Shown piece by piece: positions 17,727-27,630 of a stretch of 64,000 nt of DNA. Both the position numbers and the translations under genes were made by a program. The stretch covers positions 1 to 64,000 of the forward strand of contig PXYW01000008.1 in the NCBI GenBank assembly GCA_003023695.1, given 5' to 3'. The notes under the pieces are model-generated. The model did no database searches, was not told the origin of the DNA, and was given only the letters and a program-made list of their open reading frames with translations. The stretch comes from Sulfobacillus benefaciens (GTDB lineage: Bacteria > Bacillota > Sulfobacillia > Sulfobacillales > Sulfobacillaceae). Every line of letters starts with the position of its first letter. Position 1 is the stretch's first letter.

Positions 17727-19850
17727 CTACACACGGCGAATCCAGGCCGCACCTTGTTGGTCCATATGAAGTACCCAATCGCGCTCCACCAGGTAGGTAG
17801 TACGAGGGGACTCAATTAAGGCAGGTCCAATAATCTTTGCTCCTTCTGGTACCCGGTCGGCGCGATAGACTGCTGTTTCCACGGGTTGTGCAATACCGGG
17901 AAAGTGGCACAAGCGATGTCCTACTGGATCTGCGTCAGCGTCCGTGTATACAGTCGTGCGGCGAAAGGGGATCCGTCCAGTTTGCACAAATGACAGTACG
18001 CGGATTGCGTTAATACGAATTCCGGCTTCGGGTGCCTGGCTTCCTTGGCCGAATCGGCGTCCATAATCGTCTCCGAATGCCTCAATGAGGTGTAACAAAT
18101 CGGCATCTGATGCTATCCGACGCACCGGGCTAACGACAGAGGTTTGGGTGAGTTGGTTGCCATAACGCATATCTAATTCCAACCGAAATTGAATCGCTTC
18201 TTCAGTCAGTCCTTGTCTTTTCAGATCTTCACGGCCCAGATTTTCCAATTCCGCCACGATATTATTGAATGTCTCGTATTGATCCATTAGGCGCTGCGTG
18301 TTGGAATCGTAGACCCACATAAAGACCGAACGTTCGTGGACATGCATTTGATCCATATTGCCAGCCCCTAATGCAGAAAAGACCGAGCTAAACGGCGGAA
18401 TGAGAATTTGCGATGAGCCTAAGGCCGACGCAATGCCGCAGCAATGCAAAGGCCCATTACCTCCATATGCCAAGAGAGTAAATTGTCGCGGATCGTATCC
18501 CTTAGCTCCCAACTCTTTAGAGATAGCGTGGGCCATATTGGTATCAACTTTTTGTTTGATGAATTGCGCCACTTCGACAACGGATAATCCTGTAAGTTCA
18601 CAAAGCTCATCTTCGATTGCAAATTCAGAGCGGCGGCGGTTCAAGTTGATGTGACCACCCGCATAGTACTCTGGATCGAGATATCCCAAGATTAAATCGG
18701 CATCCGTGACCGTAGGCAAAAGGCCACCCCGGTCATAACACGCGGGACCTGGATCAGAACCCGCACTCATAGGACCAATTTCTATCGTGTTGTATAAACG
18801 ATCAAACCGGGCAATAGAGCCTCCGCCCGCACCTATGGTCTCCAAATGCATCATGGGAACGTTCACCAGCCATCGGTCCATAACCGGATTGAAGTCGTAA
18901 AATTTAATTCCCCCCTTGACAACAATACCAATGTCGAAACTGGTGCCGCCCATATCGGTCGTCACAATGTTATCGATGTCAAACTGATCTCCCAGATGTT
19001 CCGAGGCATTGACACCTGCCACGGGTCCTGAATGAATGGTCTGCAACGCATGAGTCGAGTTGAGTTGGGCCATTCCTCCGGTGTTGTGCATCACTAACAT
19101 GGGTTTTTGGTAACCAGATTCCTTTAGTCGCATCTCTAACGCACTGAGTCCATAGTACATTTGGTCATGTAGGTAGGCGTCCAAGATGGCGGAAGTGGCC
19201 CGGACATATTCTCCCTTGCGGCCTCCAACCTGATGAGACAAAATGACGGGAAAGTTTCCTAAGAGGTGACTAGGATATTCGTCTAAGATGACCTCTTCTA
19301 CGAGGCGTTCATGTTCGGGATTCATTACCGAGTTGACTAAGGCTACTACAAAGGCTCTTGCGCCGCGATCGATTAGGGTGCGGACTTGACTCCTTAGGTG
19401 CTCAACATCCAAGGGCAATACCACCGTGCCTCGATAATCGATACGCTCACGCAAACCGCGAATTAGGGGAATCGATACCAAAGGTTCGGGCCGACGGGCA
19501 CCTGGAAGATCGGCTTGGGCCCCCGGCGATAATCCTTCCCCGTATCCACGCCCACGCATCAAAGGAATGGCGCTTTCGTATCCCGCGGTAACTAACACGC
19601 CTACGGACGGTCCAGTTCTTTCGATCAGGGCGTTGGTTCCTAATGTGGTAGCATATCGTACCGAATCCACTTGGGAGAGCACGCTGTGCGTGGTTTCATT
19701 GATGGATTCGGCCGCTTGGGCCAATGCTTCCATAAATCCATTGGCTAAATTGTGGTGAGTCGTTAGCGCTTTGGCTTCGATGTACTGATCGTCAAAAACG
19801 AGAAAACAGTCGGTAAAGGTGCCGCCGATATCCACACTGACTCTTTTCAT
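17727..19850 (-). CDS. HyuA-like ketone carboxylase subunit (Apc3-like)
   Basis: This is a 707-residue hydantoinase A/oxoprolinase-type ATPase. The N-terminal ASKHA-fold phosphate loop is DIGGTFTDCFLVFD, the second nucleotide loop is TTDMGGTSFDIGIV, and LAYGGNGPLHCCGIA follows. The subunit binds ATP and activates either bicarbonate or the ketone by phosphorylation, as shown for related carboxylases. Its ATG overlaps the stop of the small gamma gene (ATGA), so they are translated together. Its size, larger than the other HyuA gene in the operon, fits Apc3 (alpha-prime). Confidence 0.88.
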   Translation of the reverse strand: MKRVSVDIGGTFTDCFLVFDDQYIEAKALTTHHNLANGFMEALAQAAESINETTHSVLSQVDSVRYATTLGTNALIERTGPSVGVLVTAGYESAIPLMRGRGYGEGLSPGAQADLPGARRPEPLVSIPLIRGLRERIDYRGTVVLPLDVEHLRSQVRTLIDRGARAFVVALVNSVMNPEHERLVEEVILDEYPSHLLGNFPVILSHQVGGRKGEYVRATSAILDAYLHDQMYYGLSALEMRLKESGYQKPMLVMHNTGGMAQLNSTHALQTIHSGPVAGVNASEHLGDQFDIDNIVTTDMGGTSFDIGIVVKGGIKFYDFNPVMDRWLVNVPMMHLETIGAGGGSIARFDRLYNTIEIGPMSAGSDPGPACYDRGGLLPTVTDADLILGYLDPEYYAGGHINLNRRRSEFAIEDELCELTGLSVVEVAQFIKQKVDTNMAHAISKELGAKGYDPRQFTLLAYGGNGPLHCCGIASALGSSQILIPPFSSVFSALGAGNMDQMHVHERSVFMWVYDSNTQRLMDQYETFNNIVAELENLGREDLKRQGLTEEAIQFRLELDMRYGNQLTQTSVVSPVRRIASDADLLHLIEAFGDDYGRRFGQGSQAPEAGIRINAIRVLSFVQTGRIPFRRTTVYTDADADPVGHRLCHFPGIAQPVETAVYRADRVPEGAKIIGPALIESPRTTYLVERDWVLHMDQQGAAWIRRV

Positions 19851-20215
19851 GCAGGGTTTCCCCCTTTGTGAGATGAGTTCTTCCCGGCCATCCGGGCTTT
19901 CAATGCCTCTAGATCGAATTCCATATCATAAGTGGGCGGATGTCCCGGCGGCAAATATTCGGTTTCCACTTGTGTTCCGCATTGAGGACAGTAGAATTCT
20001 AGGATCCTACACCATTTAGGATCAGGGCTAAAGGTAAACGGATACACATCCGCTCGGAGTATAGGTCGATGGATCTCCTGCGGATTTCGGTCATACACTA
20101 GCAATCCTTCTTTATAATTGCGCCGAGCCGATGTCAAATAATGGCCACATCGTCGGCAATGCCAACTTTCTGTCTCTACATCAATTTCCAGATATTCAGT
20201 CATAGGCACACGCAC
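19847..20215 (-). CDS. Acetone-carboxylase-gamma-like zinc subunit (Apc2-like)
   Basis: This 122-residue protein resembles the gamma subunit of acetone carboxylases (PF08882) and Apc2 (~15 kDa). Two zinc-binding knuckles are visible, CRRCGHYLTS and CPQCGTQVE, and the end TEYLPPGHPPTYDMEFDLE is typical. The start is GTG 20215, with GGAGGG 7 bases upstream. It sits between two HyuA-type genes and overlaps the next one by 4 bases. Its presence separates this operon from ordinary hydantoinase or oxoprolinase loci, which lack a gamma subunit. Confidence 0.85.
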   Translation of the reverse strand: MRVPMTEYLEIDVETESWHCRRCGHYLTSARRNYKEGLLVYDRNPQEIHRPILRADVYPFTFSPDPKWCRILEFYCPQCGTQVETEYLPPGHPPTYDMEFDLEALKARMAGKNSSHKGGNPA

Positions 20216-20227
20216 GTGAGTTCCCTC

Positions 20228-22141
20228 CTATCGATGCGTCAGAGTGATGTCCCGATTTTCATTGATGTCAAACTGCCAGCCTTTTGGCACGTAACAGGTG
20301 TAGTACCTGTCCTCAATCACGGCCGAACCGATCCCAGTTGCACCTGGAGCCAGGTCGGCGGCCTGATAAACTAGGATGTCTTCACGTTGGTAGGTGTCGG
20401 GATTAATCACCGAACGTCGGCTTTGTGACACCGCTTTTATCGGTTGGATGGCGGTCGGATTCGAGAGTTGAAAATGGTCGATCTTAGCTATCACGTGCAA
20501 GCGGAGAGTCGCAGGTTCAATTTGGTGTGGGGCGGTATCCCACAACGTATGAGGATTTGACGCAAGAGCGACTTCTTCACCAGAATGACTGCGAATCGAC
20601 CACCGAAGTTCACATGCCTCGAGCCGAAATCCTTCGGCAAACATATCTCGTTGCGCACGATCTTGCAATTCACCTGCGGCGATGGGAATCTCCTTTGGAG
20701 ACCCGACAACGGCATCGTAGGTGTGGGCAATATCACTAAAAGAAATTCCAAAGGCGCTAAATACGGCTGCGAGTCGCGGAATGACAACGGTATCGATATC
20801 GGCTTGTTCTGCGACCCCACATGCACAAAGCGGTCCGGCGCCGCCAAATCCCAGCAATACCGTACCGTTACCAGAAGGCGGCAATGCGTCCGCTAAGGTG
20901 CGCTCGAATTGCTCACGGGTTTTGACGGCCGCTTCGTCCACTGATAGTCCCAGAGGTTCGGCAACAAAGCGACGTAATGCTTCTCGGGCCCGACTCACGT
21001 CTAAAGTGAGTTGGCCACCGAAAAAGGATTGCGGGTCGAAAAGCCCCAAAGTGAGCCAGGCATCGGTGACTGTCGGTTGTTCTCCGCCTCGACCAAAGCA
21101 CGCCGGCCCTGGCAATGCGCCCATGCTGTCTGGACCAATCCGCACTGTGCGTCCACTGGCCGAGATTACAGAACTACCACCCGCTCCAATACTGTGCGAA
21201 TCCAGCAAGTTAATGGCGGTAGGGACTCCTTCAATGGTGCCAAAATGCTGCTCAATAATATTGCCTTCTTGTACTAAACCAAAATCGGTGGTTGTACCGC
21301 CCACATCCATGGTAACTGCTCGCGGCCATCCATAGAGTTGGGCCAATGCACGGGCGCCTTCCAAACCGCCGCGGGGCCCTGAACTATAGGTTTTAAGCGC
21401 CACGGTTTTGGCTACACGAGCCGAATTCCCATCATTGTGAAAGATTAATAGAGGTCGTCGCGCGTGATGTTTGCGCATAATTTCCTGGGCATTAAATAAA
21501 AACCGTTCTACCTCGGGATGCAAAAATGAATTAAACAACGCTGTCCAGGTGCGACGATAATCGTTCGCATCTACTGCTAACTCGTGCGAGTACAAAACCG
21601 GCACGGCCCCCAGCATGTGTCGAGGGAATTTGCGCAAAATAATTCGTTTTATGATCTGTTCATCGCGGAGACGATGCGGGTCGGAAAGACTGACCACTAA
21701 GCGATTGGCTCCCGCACTCAACAGTTGATTGACAGCGCGAACCACGGTTGCTTCATCAATCGTGGAATCGTCAACAATATTCACGGCAATTACTTGATCG
21801 CCGACTAAGCGTTTCCAGAGCTCTTCTGCCTTCAACGTGGTCTGAAACTGTTTGAGGTCGGTTCCCGACCGGACAATAAGTCCGAGGCGTGGCCCCTTGC
21901 GTTGCACCAAGGCATTGGTGCCCACCGTCGAGGAGTAACGAATCCACTCCACTTCTGCCAGAAACTTGTCGAGGTCGACCGATTCTTGCCAATCAAGGGC
22001 AGCACGTCGCAAGACTTCGACAAAGCATTCTGAAAGGTCGTATGGTGTTGTTAGCGTTTTGGTGTGGTAAACCTTATCACCATTGGTCAGACAGGCATCG
22101 GTAAATGTTCCACCATTGTCAATCGTAATCAGTAAGGACAT
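20228..22141 (-). CDS. HyuA-like ketone carboxylase subunit (Apc1-like)
   Basis: This is a 637-residue HyuA/oxoprolinase-family ATPase and the first gene of the operon. The loops are DNGGTFTDACLTNGDK, VTMDVGGTTTDFGLV and LGFGGAGPLCACGVAE. The size (~69 kDa) fits Apc1 (alpha). ATG 22141 is preferred because AGGAGGAAAGGGG lies just upstream; an earlier ATG at 22168 overlaps that ribosome site. In the known enzyme the two HyuA-type subunits form the ATP-hydrolysing part of an (alpha alpha' beta gamma)2 core. The promoter should lie in the 22.14-22.25 kb gap shared with the divergent regulator. Confidence 0.87.
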   Translation of the reverse strand: MSLLITIDNGGTFTDACLTNGDKVYHTKTLTTPYDLSECFVEVLRRAALDWQESVDLDKFLAEVEWIRYSSTVGTNALVQRKGPRLGLIVRSGTDLKQFQTTLKAEELWKRLVGDQVIAVNIVDDSTIDEATVVRAVNQLLSAGANRLVVSLSDPHRLRDEQIIKRIILRKFPRHMLGAVPVLYSHELAVDANDYRRTWTALFNSFLHPEVERFLFNAQEIMRKHHARRPLLIFHNDGNSARVAKTVALKTYSSGPRGGLEGARALAQLYGWPRAVTMDVGGTTTDFGLVQEGNIIEQHFGTIEGVPTAINLLDSHSIGAGGSSVISASGRTVRIGPDSMGALPGPACFGRGGEQPTVTDAWLTLGLFDPQSFFGGQLTLDVSRAREALRRFVAEPLGLSVDEAAVKTREQFERTLADALPPSGNGTVLLGFGGAGPLCACGVAEQADIDTVVIPRLAAVFSAFGISFSDIAHTYDAVVGSPKEIPIAAGELQDRAQRDMFAEGFRLEACELRWSIRSHSGEEVALASNPHTLWDTAPHQIEPATLRLHVIAKIDHFQLSNPTAIQPIKAVSQSRRSVINPDTYQREDILVYQAADLAPGATGIGSAVIEDRYYTCYVPKGWQFDINENRDITLTHR

Positions 22142-22261
22142 CGGATTGAGATCCCCTTTCCTCCTCATACCATTGTTACGGACTGAATGTTATGGTAATT
22201 TAAAATCGAGCAATAATGAATGGCAACTGTTGATAATAGATGAGGGAGATGTTTGTCGGTA

Positions 22262-24184
22262 ATGCATAACAAAGGGTACAGTTCCGCCAATATGCTGACG
22301 TTACTGGATACCATTGGAAAGTGGGTCAGTCAAATTGATTCCGACACTGAAGGCATTTATCGGATTCATCCCCACTGGCCGGCAGATCTCGCTTCGGATC
22401 CTATTGCAGAAGCGCTCTCTGGACTCCTCCGCGCCATACAGCAGCAAATGCGACAAGTTACGGTTCAGCATGCGGCATCCGTCAAAATTATGGGCCAATT
22501 AGCTGAAGATATCGCCAGTTTGGCTCCGCTTCAGGAGGTGTTGCAACGAATTTGCGACACCGCTCGTTATCTTTTGGCTTCGGATATTGGATATATTGCG
22601 CTTTTAAACGACGCTAAAGATGCCATTGTGGTACAAGCCGGGTCTGGAGTCAGTCCTGCGTTAATAGGTGTGCGCCAACGACTTGGTCAAGGCATCGGTG
22701 GCCGGGTTATCCTGACCAAGCGACCTACCGTATTTAAAAACTATCCTGCGGAAGTGCGGCGCGATCCGGAGGTCGAAAATGCGATTGATCGGGAACATAT
22801 CATTTCGGCAATTGCTGTGCCTCTGATTCGTGGAGATCATGCCATTGGGGTTCTATACACAGCGATGCGGAGCATTCATGAATACGGACCGGAAGAGATT
22901 GAGTTAGCCGCCAATTTAGCTATGCTAGCGAGTGTGGCCATTCATAATGCTGCTTTGTACGACCAAACTGCATGGCTCATGAAGATCAACCAAGAATTCG
23001 CTCAAATAGCCTTAATCGATAACGTGCTCGATCACATCTGTGTCACGCTGGGAAAATTGACTAATAGTCGTGTTTCGGTCTTGGATTCTCGTGCGCTGCC
23101 CATTGCGATGGGGAACAGGACAGTATGGGAGATTGATGAGGTCACAGGACCGTTAAAGAAATTTTTTAGTCAAAAGTCTAGCGCCGATTATTCCTTTACG
23201 ACGCCACGCAACGAGGTCGGGATCCTCTCCCCATTGGATAGCAGACGAGGTATCGCCGCTGTCTTAGCGCTAGTCAAGCATCCGCCTTATGCAACGTTAT
23301 CCGAACGCGATTTTGTCGCCATTGACCGGGCCAAACATTTCCTTGAATTAGGACTCAATCAATTGCGTCTGCGCCATGAAGTACACCTGGCCGCCACTTC
23401 TGCATTCTTACAAAACGTTATCGGGGGTCATTTTTCTGCCGAACTTCTAGCGGACCAAGCCCGTCAATTGCAATTGGATCGTCCTGACCGCTATGGTCTT
23501 CTAGTGGCTTATGTCGGTTCCCCCTCCGATGTGAGTCTTCACCGCGTCGCGATCCAAGAGATGTTGGCAGGCGTGCGAATCCCGATACAGCATCACTCGC
23601 TGGTCGCTTCTATGGTGGAGGACAATTGCTTCATCGGGCTTAGTGAAAGTTCCTCAATCGAGACCATGGCTACTTATCTGCACGAAACTTTGACCGCACT
23701 CGTTGCTCCTTACCCTGTATGGATCGCGGTCGGTGAACCATGTCCACAGTGGTTGGAGTATTCTCGGCAGTGGCATAATTGTTTAACCACACTGCAATGG
23801 CATTCCCGCGTCCGTCCCCAAATTCCGGTTATCTCCTCAACAGAATATGGCCTTATTGGGGTTCTTTTTGATGCCTCCAATGTGGACCAAGTAAAACGAT
23901 TCTGCGACGTGACCTTAGGACCGCTCTACGATTACGACCAACAAGCGGGAAGCGATTTACTCCACACACTACTCATCTACTTGGATCATGAATGCGAACT
24001 TCGCTCCAGTGCCACGGCACTCCATATCCACTACAACACATTACGGTATCGTCTGCAGCAAATAGCATCAATCCTGTCAATAGATCTCGAAGAACATAGC
24101 ACGCGTCAACAGCTGCGCATGGCATTATGGTGCCAAGAAGCCTTCGGGTTTCTTTCGCCAGCATCTTCACCGAAACCATCGTAA
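22262..24184 (+). CDS. GAF/PucR-type transcriptional regulator
   Basis: This ~640-residue regulator has a helical N-terminus, a GAF domain at about residues 85-240 (GQGIGGRVILTKRPTVFKN, then AIAVPLIRGDHAIGVLYTA), a long middle part, and a PucR/CdaR C-terminal helix-turn-helix ending HIHYNTLRYRLQQIASIL. Such proteins sense a small molecule and activate neighbouring catabolic genes. It is divergent from the carboxylase operon, 121 bases apart, so it most likely controls that operon. I chose ATG 22262; TTG 22253 is also possible because GAGGGAG lies at 22242-22248. There are no membrane segments. Confidence 0.87.
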   Translation: MHNKGYSSANMLTLLDTIGKWVSQIDSDTEGIYRIHPHWPADLASDPIAEALSGLLRAIQQQMRQVTVQHAASVKIMGQLAEDIASLAPLQEVLQRICDTARYLLASDIGYIALLNDAKDAIVVQAGSGVSPALIGVRQRLGQGIGGRVILTKRPTVFKNYPAEVRRDPEVENAIDREHIISAIAVPLIRGDHAIGVLYTAMRSIHEYGPEEIELAANLAMLASVAIHNAALYDQTAWLMKINQEFAQIALIDNVLDHICVTLGKLTNSRVSVLDSRALPIAMGNRTVWEIDEVTGPLKKFFSQKSSADYSFTTPRNEVGILSPLDSRRGIAAVLALVKHPPYATLSERDFVAIDRAKHFLELGLNQLRLRHEVHLAATSAFLQNVIGGHFSAELLADQARQLQLDRPDRYGLLVAYVGSPSDVSLHRVAIQEMLAGVRIPIQHHSLVASMVEDNCFIGLSESSSIETMATYLHETLTALVAPYPVWIAVGEPCPQWLEYSRQWHNCLTTLQWHSRVRPQIPVISSTEYGLIGVLFDASNVDQVKRFCDVTLGPLYDYDQQAGSDLLHTLLIYLDHECELRSSATALHIHYNTLRYRLQQIASILSIDLEEHSTRQQLRMALWCQEAFGFLSPASSPKPS

Positions 24185-24416
24185 GTATGAGGAAGAGCCG
24201 TGTACGGAGGCTCGAAGAATCCTTAATCTTTGGGATACCCATATCTAATGTGACATGGCATGCGCTCGGAACCAACTGGTTCCAAAGGTATCATGCGTAG
24301 GTCATTCAAATATATGATGGCCTCGTGTTTGTGTGAAAAGTAATGCCGGGGGAATAGCTTTGAACACCCCGGGCCAGCGCGTAACACGGAAAGGTATAAA
24401 AGGAGGTCACGATACA

Positions 24417-24907
24417 ATGGCAAACACCACGATATTTACGGAGGCGCAATGGGCGGGTCTCGGAGCCCAAACTCGGCGAGGGTTCGCCAACATAAACTTA
24501 CGATTGATGAGCCGATAGCATGGGGAGGAACCGATCGTGGTGCCAATCCGGTCGAATTGGTCCTTGCCGGATTATAGGGATGCATAAATGTTCTCCGGAC
24601 CTCGTTTGCTCCGTTGTACCAGGTTGAGCTGTCGCACGTCACGAGTAACATCGAAGGGGATCTCGATCCTGAAGGTTTTATGGTAGTGAACCCGGCAGTA
24701 CGCCCGGGATTTTCAGAGATTTGCTATGCTATTGCTCTTGAGTCGCATAGTCCTGCAGATCGCATTACGGCTCTCGTCGAGCATGTTGAACGCCTGTGCC
24801 TGGTGAAAGACACATTGAGTGGGGTCGCTGTTCTGGCTCGCCCACTCCAAATTTACGCATGTCAGCTCATGGGGACGAGCACAAATATGTCCGTATTCAC
24901 GTTTTGA
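24417..24907 (+). pseudogene. OsmC-family protein, frameshift plus TAG stop
   Basis: A strong site (AAAAGGAGG) precedes ATG 24417, which reads MANTTIFTEAQWAGLGAQTRRG. A frameshift near 24480 moves the continuation to another frame (VRQHKLTIDEPIAWGGTD, then GANPVELVLAGL). A TAG stop follows at 24575-24577, then GCINVLR and the family C-terminus NPAVRPGFSEICYAIALES with HVERLCLVKDTLSG. Both redox cysteines of the OsmC fold (GC and ERLC) remain visible. OsmC/Ohr proteins reduce organic hydroperoxides. This copy cannot make a full protein. Confidence 0.75.
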
Positions 24908-25300
24908 CACGTCAGTGCCCAAGAATTAACCAGGACGTACCGGAGGCAGACGTAAACCGCCGATTGATTTGCAATTTTACATCTTGAAGCATCGATCGTG
25001 GCACTGCAAGAAACCGGAAACGGATTGTGGGTTCGGGTTAGTGGGAGGTGCTAGCTCACAGGCGCCCGTAGCAGACAATCCCGCGTAAGATCGCAAGGTG
25101 TTACGATGCCACGAAGTTTGTGATTATGACTTCCAACGATTACATGGTGAGAACTCTTTTCACCCGGTTTTTGCTATTCCTCAACCCGTTACCGTGATGT
25201 TAGGGGGACCGATCCACCAGTTTGTCTAACGTAACGCTTCAGCGACATATGACCGAATTGAAAGCAAGTTTTCCTAACCACCACCGTTGCCTATCTTGTT
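24908..25300. other. Intergenic, nothing recognised
   Basis: No open frame with family features, tRNA or terminator is seen here. The flanking genes are convergent. Confidence 0.4.
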
Positions 25301-25885
25301 TCATAAATTCTTCTCGGCTCCTGTTGGTTCATGTAGTCGTGCTAACGTAGATAGCAAAGATGGTTTTGCTACGTGAGCCCAAGGATCAATTACCGAGGGA
25401 AGATTCTCCAGTTGGTCCTCTAAGATGTAGAGTCCATGGGTGGGTACTACTCCCCCAAGTTCAACTAATAGGGATCGCAAGTATAACTCGACTGCCATGG
25501 CGTGACGGGGACTAGATCCAAGCATTACAGGAATGGTAACAATTTTTTGTAGACTTCCTTGGCGAAACCAATCTAGGAATGCTTTAAGCAATCCGGTATA
25601 AGTCCCCTTATATGTAGGGCTCGCAACTACCAAAAGGGATGCAGAGCAGACATCACGCACTGCTGAAGCAACGACATCAGATTTTGCGTCAAACATGTAC
25701 GGGGCCATCGTAGCAAGATCGTATAGCCTAGTCTCGCAGATGACGTTTTCTGCGTGAAACATCTGAGTAATAGTATGCGCTATTGCTTCTGCGACATCTC
25801 GAGTGCGAGACATGGGCTTTGGGTTTCCGACAATGATGGCGATCCGAGCAACTTGTGTCTTTGGATTATCTCGGTTTGCGGACAC
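25301..25885 (-). CDS. NADPH-dependent FMN reductase
   Basis: This ~194-residue flavodoxin-like reductase belongs to the SsuE/FMN_red family. The first strand and phosphate-binding loop are IAIIVGNPKPMSRTRDVAE. The second flavin segment is VVASPTYKGTYTGLLKAFLDW. It would supply FMNH2 to a flavin-dependent monooxygenase. GTG 25885 is chosen because GGAGG lies 6 bases upstream (GGAGGctaacgGTG); it overlaps the end of the monooxygenase gene by 20 bases. The longer frame to 25951 has no ribosome site. It looks intact, although its presumed partner is broken. Confidence 0.85.
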   Translation of the reverse strand: MSANRDNPKTQVARIAIIVGNPKPMSRTRDVAEAIAHTITQMFHAENVICETRLYDLATMAPYMFDAKSDVVASAVRDVCSASLLVVASPTYKGTYTGLLKAFLDWFRQGSLQKIVTIPVMLGSSPRHAMAVELYLRSLLVELGGVVPTHGLYILEDQLENLPSVIDPWAHVAKPSLLSTLARLHEPTGAEKNL

Positions 25886-26968
25886 CGTTAGCCTCCAATC
25901 GAGGTAATACTTCTTGAGCAAAATATTCGAGTTCCTTGGTATAGTCCACAAAGGAAAGGGTCATACCTGCAAACCCTGCATTCGCAAACCGAGTAATCTC
26001 GGATGCTACGTCGTCGGGAGTGCCAATTAGGGGACAACTGCCATGACCCGCGGCAAAACGGGATCGAAATGTTTGCAACATTTCCTTTGTGAAAGATTGT
26101 GCATGTAGTCCTTGGAGAGCCATGAGATTGTCCACTGCATTCCAGTCAGCATATTCATCGGCGTAATAATGAAGATAATCTTCGGCTTCTTTTCGTGTTG
26201 GTCGGCAAACGACATGACCAAGAGTAAATACTCCTATGTTTCGGTTGTATGATTCTCGCGCAGACTTAACCATAGATCTGACGACTTCTCGTCCGTCTTC
26301 GGGGCCGGACACAATAGTGAACCCAAAATCGGCATTGCGGGCGGCAAAATCACGACCCTGACGCGAAGATCCAGCGTTCAAAATCGGTATCGTTTGGTGA
26401 TAGGGTTTTGGAAGTCCCTCAACATGGTTTAAATGGAAAAAGCGTCCTTTGTAATCAAAAGGTTTCGTTTCGATCCAAATGCGACGAATGATATCCCACA
26501 ATTCCTGTGCCATCGCATAGCGGTCATCATGATCGGTAGGTAGATCTATACCAAATGTATCGTATTCTGGTTTGTTCCACCTGCAACAATGTTTAATCCG
26601 ATTCTTCCATGTCCGATTTGGTCAGCGGTAGCTAACTGTTTGGCCACAACGATTGGATGATTAAATGCAGTGTGGATAGTTGCAAACACGGTAATCCGCT
26701 GAGTTTGAGTTAAAAGCCCCGTCGCCCATATGGTGGGGTCCAAGACGCCTTCATGGAAACTTGTATCGCCACCATATCCGATCCATCGCGCAATTGGCAA
26801 GAGAAAGTCTATACCGACTTCATCAGCTAACCTTGCCAGCCGCAGATTATCTTCCCAGTTCCGTGACCAGCGCTCAGGAATTTTTGTTACCGCCAATCCA
26901 CTTGAACAATTGGGTGAAAAGAGTCCAATTTGGAAATTCTTCTCGATTAATATCGTGTTGGCGTCCAT
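25866..26968 (-). pseudogene. Luciferase-like FMN-dependent monooxygenase, frameshifted
   Basis: Two adjacent frames make one LLM-class monooxygenase of ~365 residues, of the RutA/SsuD/DmoA type. Part 1 (26968-26546) runs to ADQIGHGRIGLNIVAG. Part 2 continues as GWNKPEYDTFGIDLPTDHDD, RYAMAQELWDIIRRIW, and ends RLEANGVRKPR. The break is at 26578-26581, where one base is missing in the codon before the family's conserved GWNKPE. Such enzymes use FMNH2 and oxygen to oxidise sulfonates, pyrimidines or aminopolycarboxylates. If real, the shift removes activity. Confidence 0.8.
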
Positions 26969-26984
26969 ATGATCCCTACTCCTT

Positions 26985-27490
26985 TTAAGTTAATTGAGAG
27001 AAATGGTCAAAGTCAATCACCGTACCAAATTCTTTGGAATAGTACGTTAATGGGGATAGAGAAGAGTTACTAACAAATAAGTCTATGACTTCTCCGATAA
27101 TAACCGCATGATCCCCAGCGCGTACTTCTTCCGATTTTCGCAAACGAGTGACACTAAACTTCCGCCAATGCGGTAGGTTCCGTAGTCTACTTTAAGTAAG
27201 TTCATTAGATGCCATGGCTTGATCGGGGATGCGCATAATTGCGCCAACAATTGTTGTTCGGTAGTCAAAATGTTAATTACATAGTGGACGGGACGCATTT
27301 GGGCGAGATAGGCGTATGTATCCGACTCGTACGACAAACACACTGAACACAGTGGGGGATTTAACGAGACGGAACTGAATGAGTTGACGGTTGTTGCGCA
27401 CAAACTTTTTGCCGCATCCGCCGTTAAAATGGTTACCCCGGTAGCAAACTTGCTAAGAGCATATTTAATATCTTTGTGCGAAACCACCAT
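26985..27490 (-). pseudogene. Flavin reductase (RutF/HpaC-like), frameshifted
   Basis: The frame from 27490 begins HKDIKYALSKFATGVTILTA and NSFSSVSLNPPLCSVCLS, typical of flavin reductases that serve two-component monooxygenases. After about residue 105 the family sequence jumps to another frame (SEEVRAGDHAVIIGEVIDLF, then SPLTYYSKEFGTVIDFDHF) and ends at TAA 26985-26987. The shift lies near 27170-27220. Full length would be ~167 residues, normal for the family. It is the first gene of a three-gene flavin operon (flavin reductase, monooxygenase, FMN reductase) of which two are broken. Confidence 0.72.
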
Positions 27491-27630
27491 GTATTTCGCC
27501 TTTGACGCAGACGTGTTTACGTATTATTCGTTCTTTGCGGAACGGGTTACTTATTGCGCATCCTATCGAGCGCGTGGGAAGGTTAAAGAAGCAGACGCGT
27601 GGTTTTGAACCAGATCTTCCCCGAAATATA

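Noticed and set aside
15429-22141. Plain hydantoinase or 5-oxoprolinase operon
   Set aside because: A gamma-like zinc subunit, two HyuA genes, a ~750-residue HyuB and an adjacent CoA ligase fit ketone carboxylases better.
24180-24230. Rho-independent terminator after the PucR gene
   Set aside because: GAGCC and GGCTC can pair, but no T-run follows.
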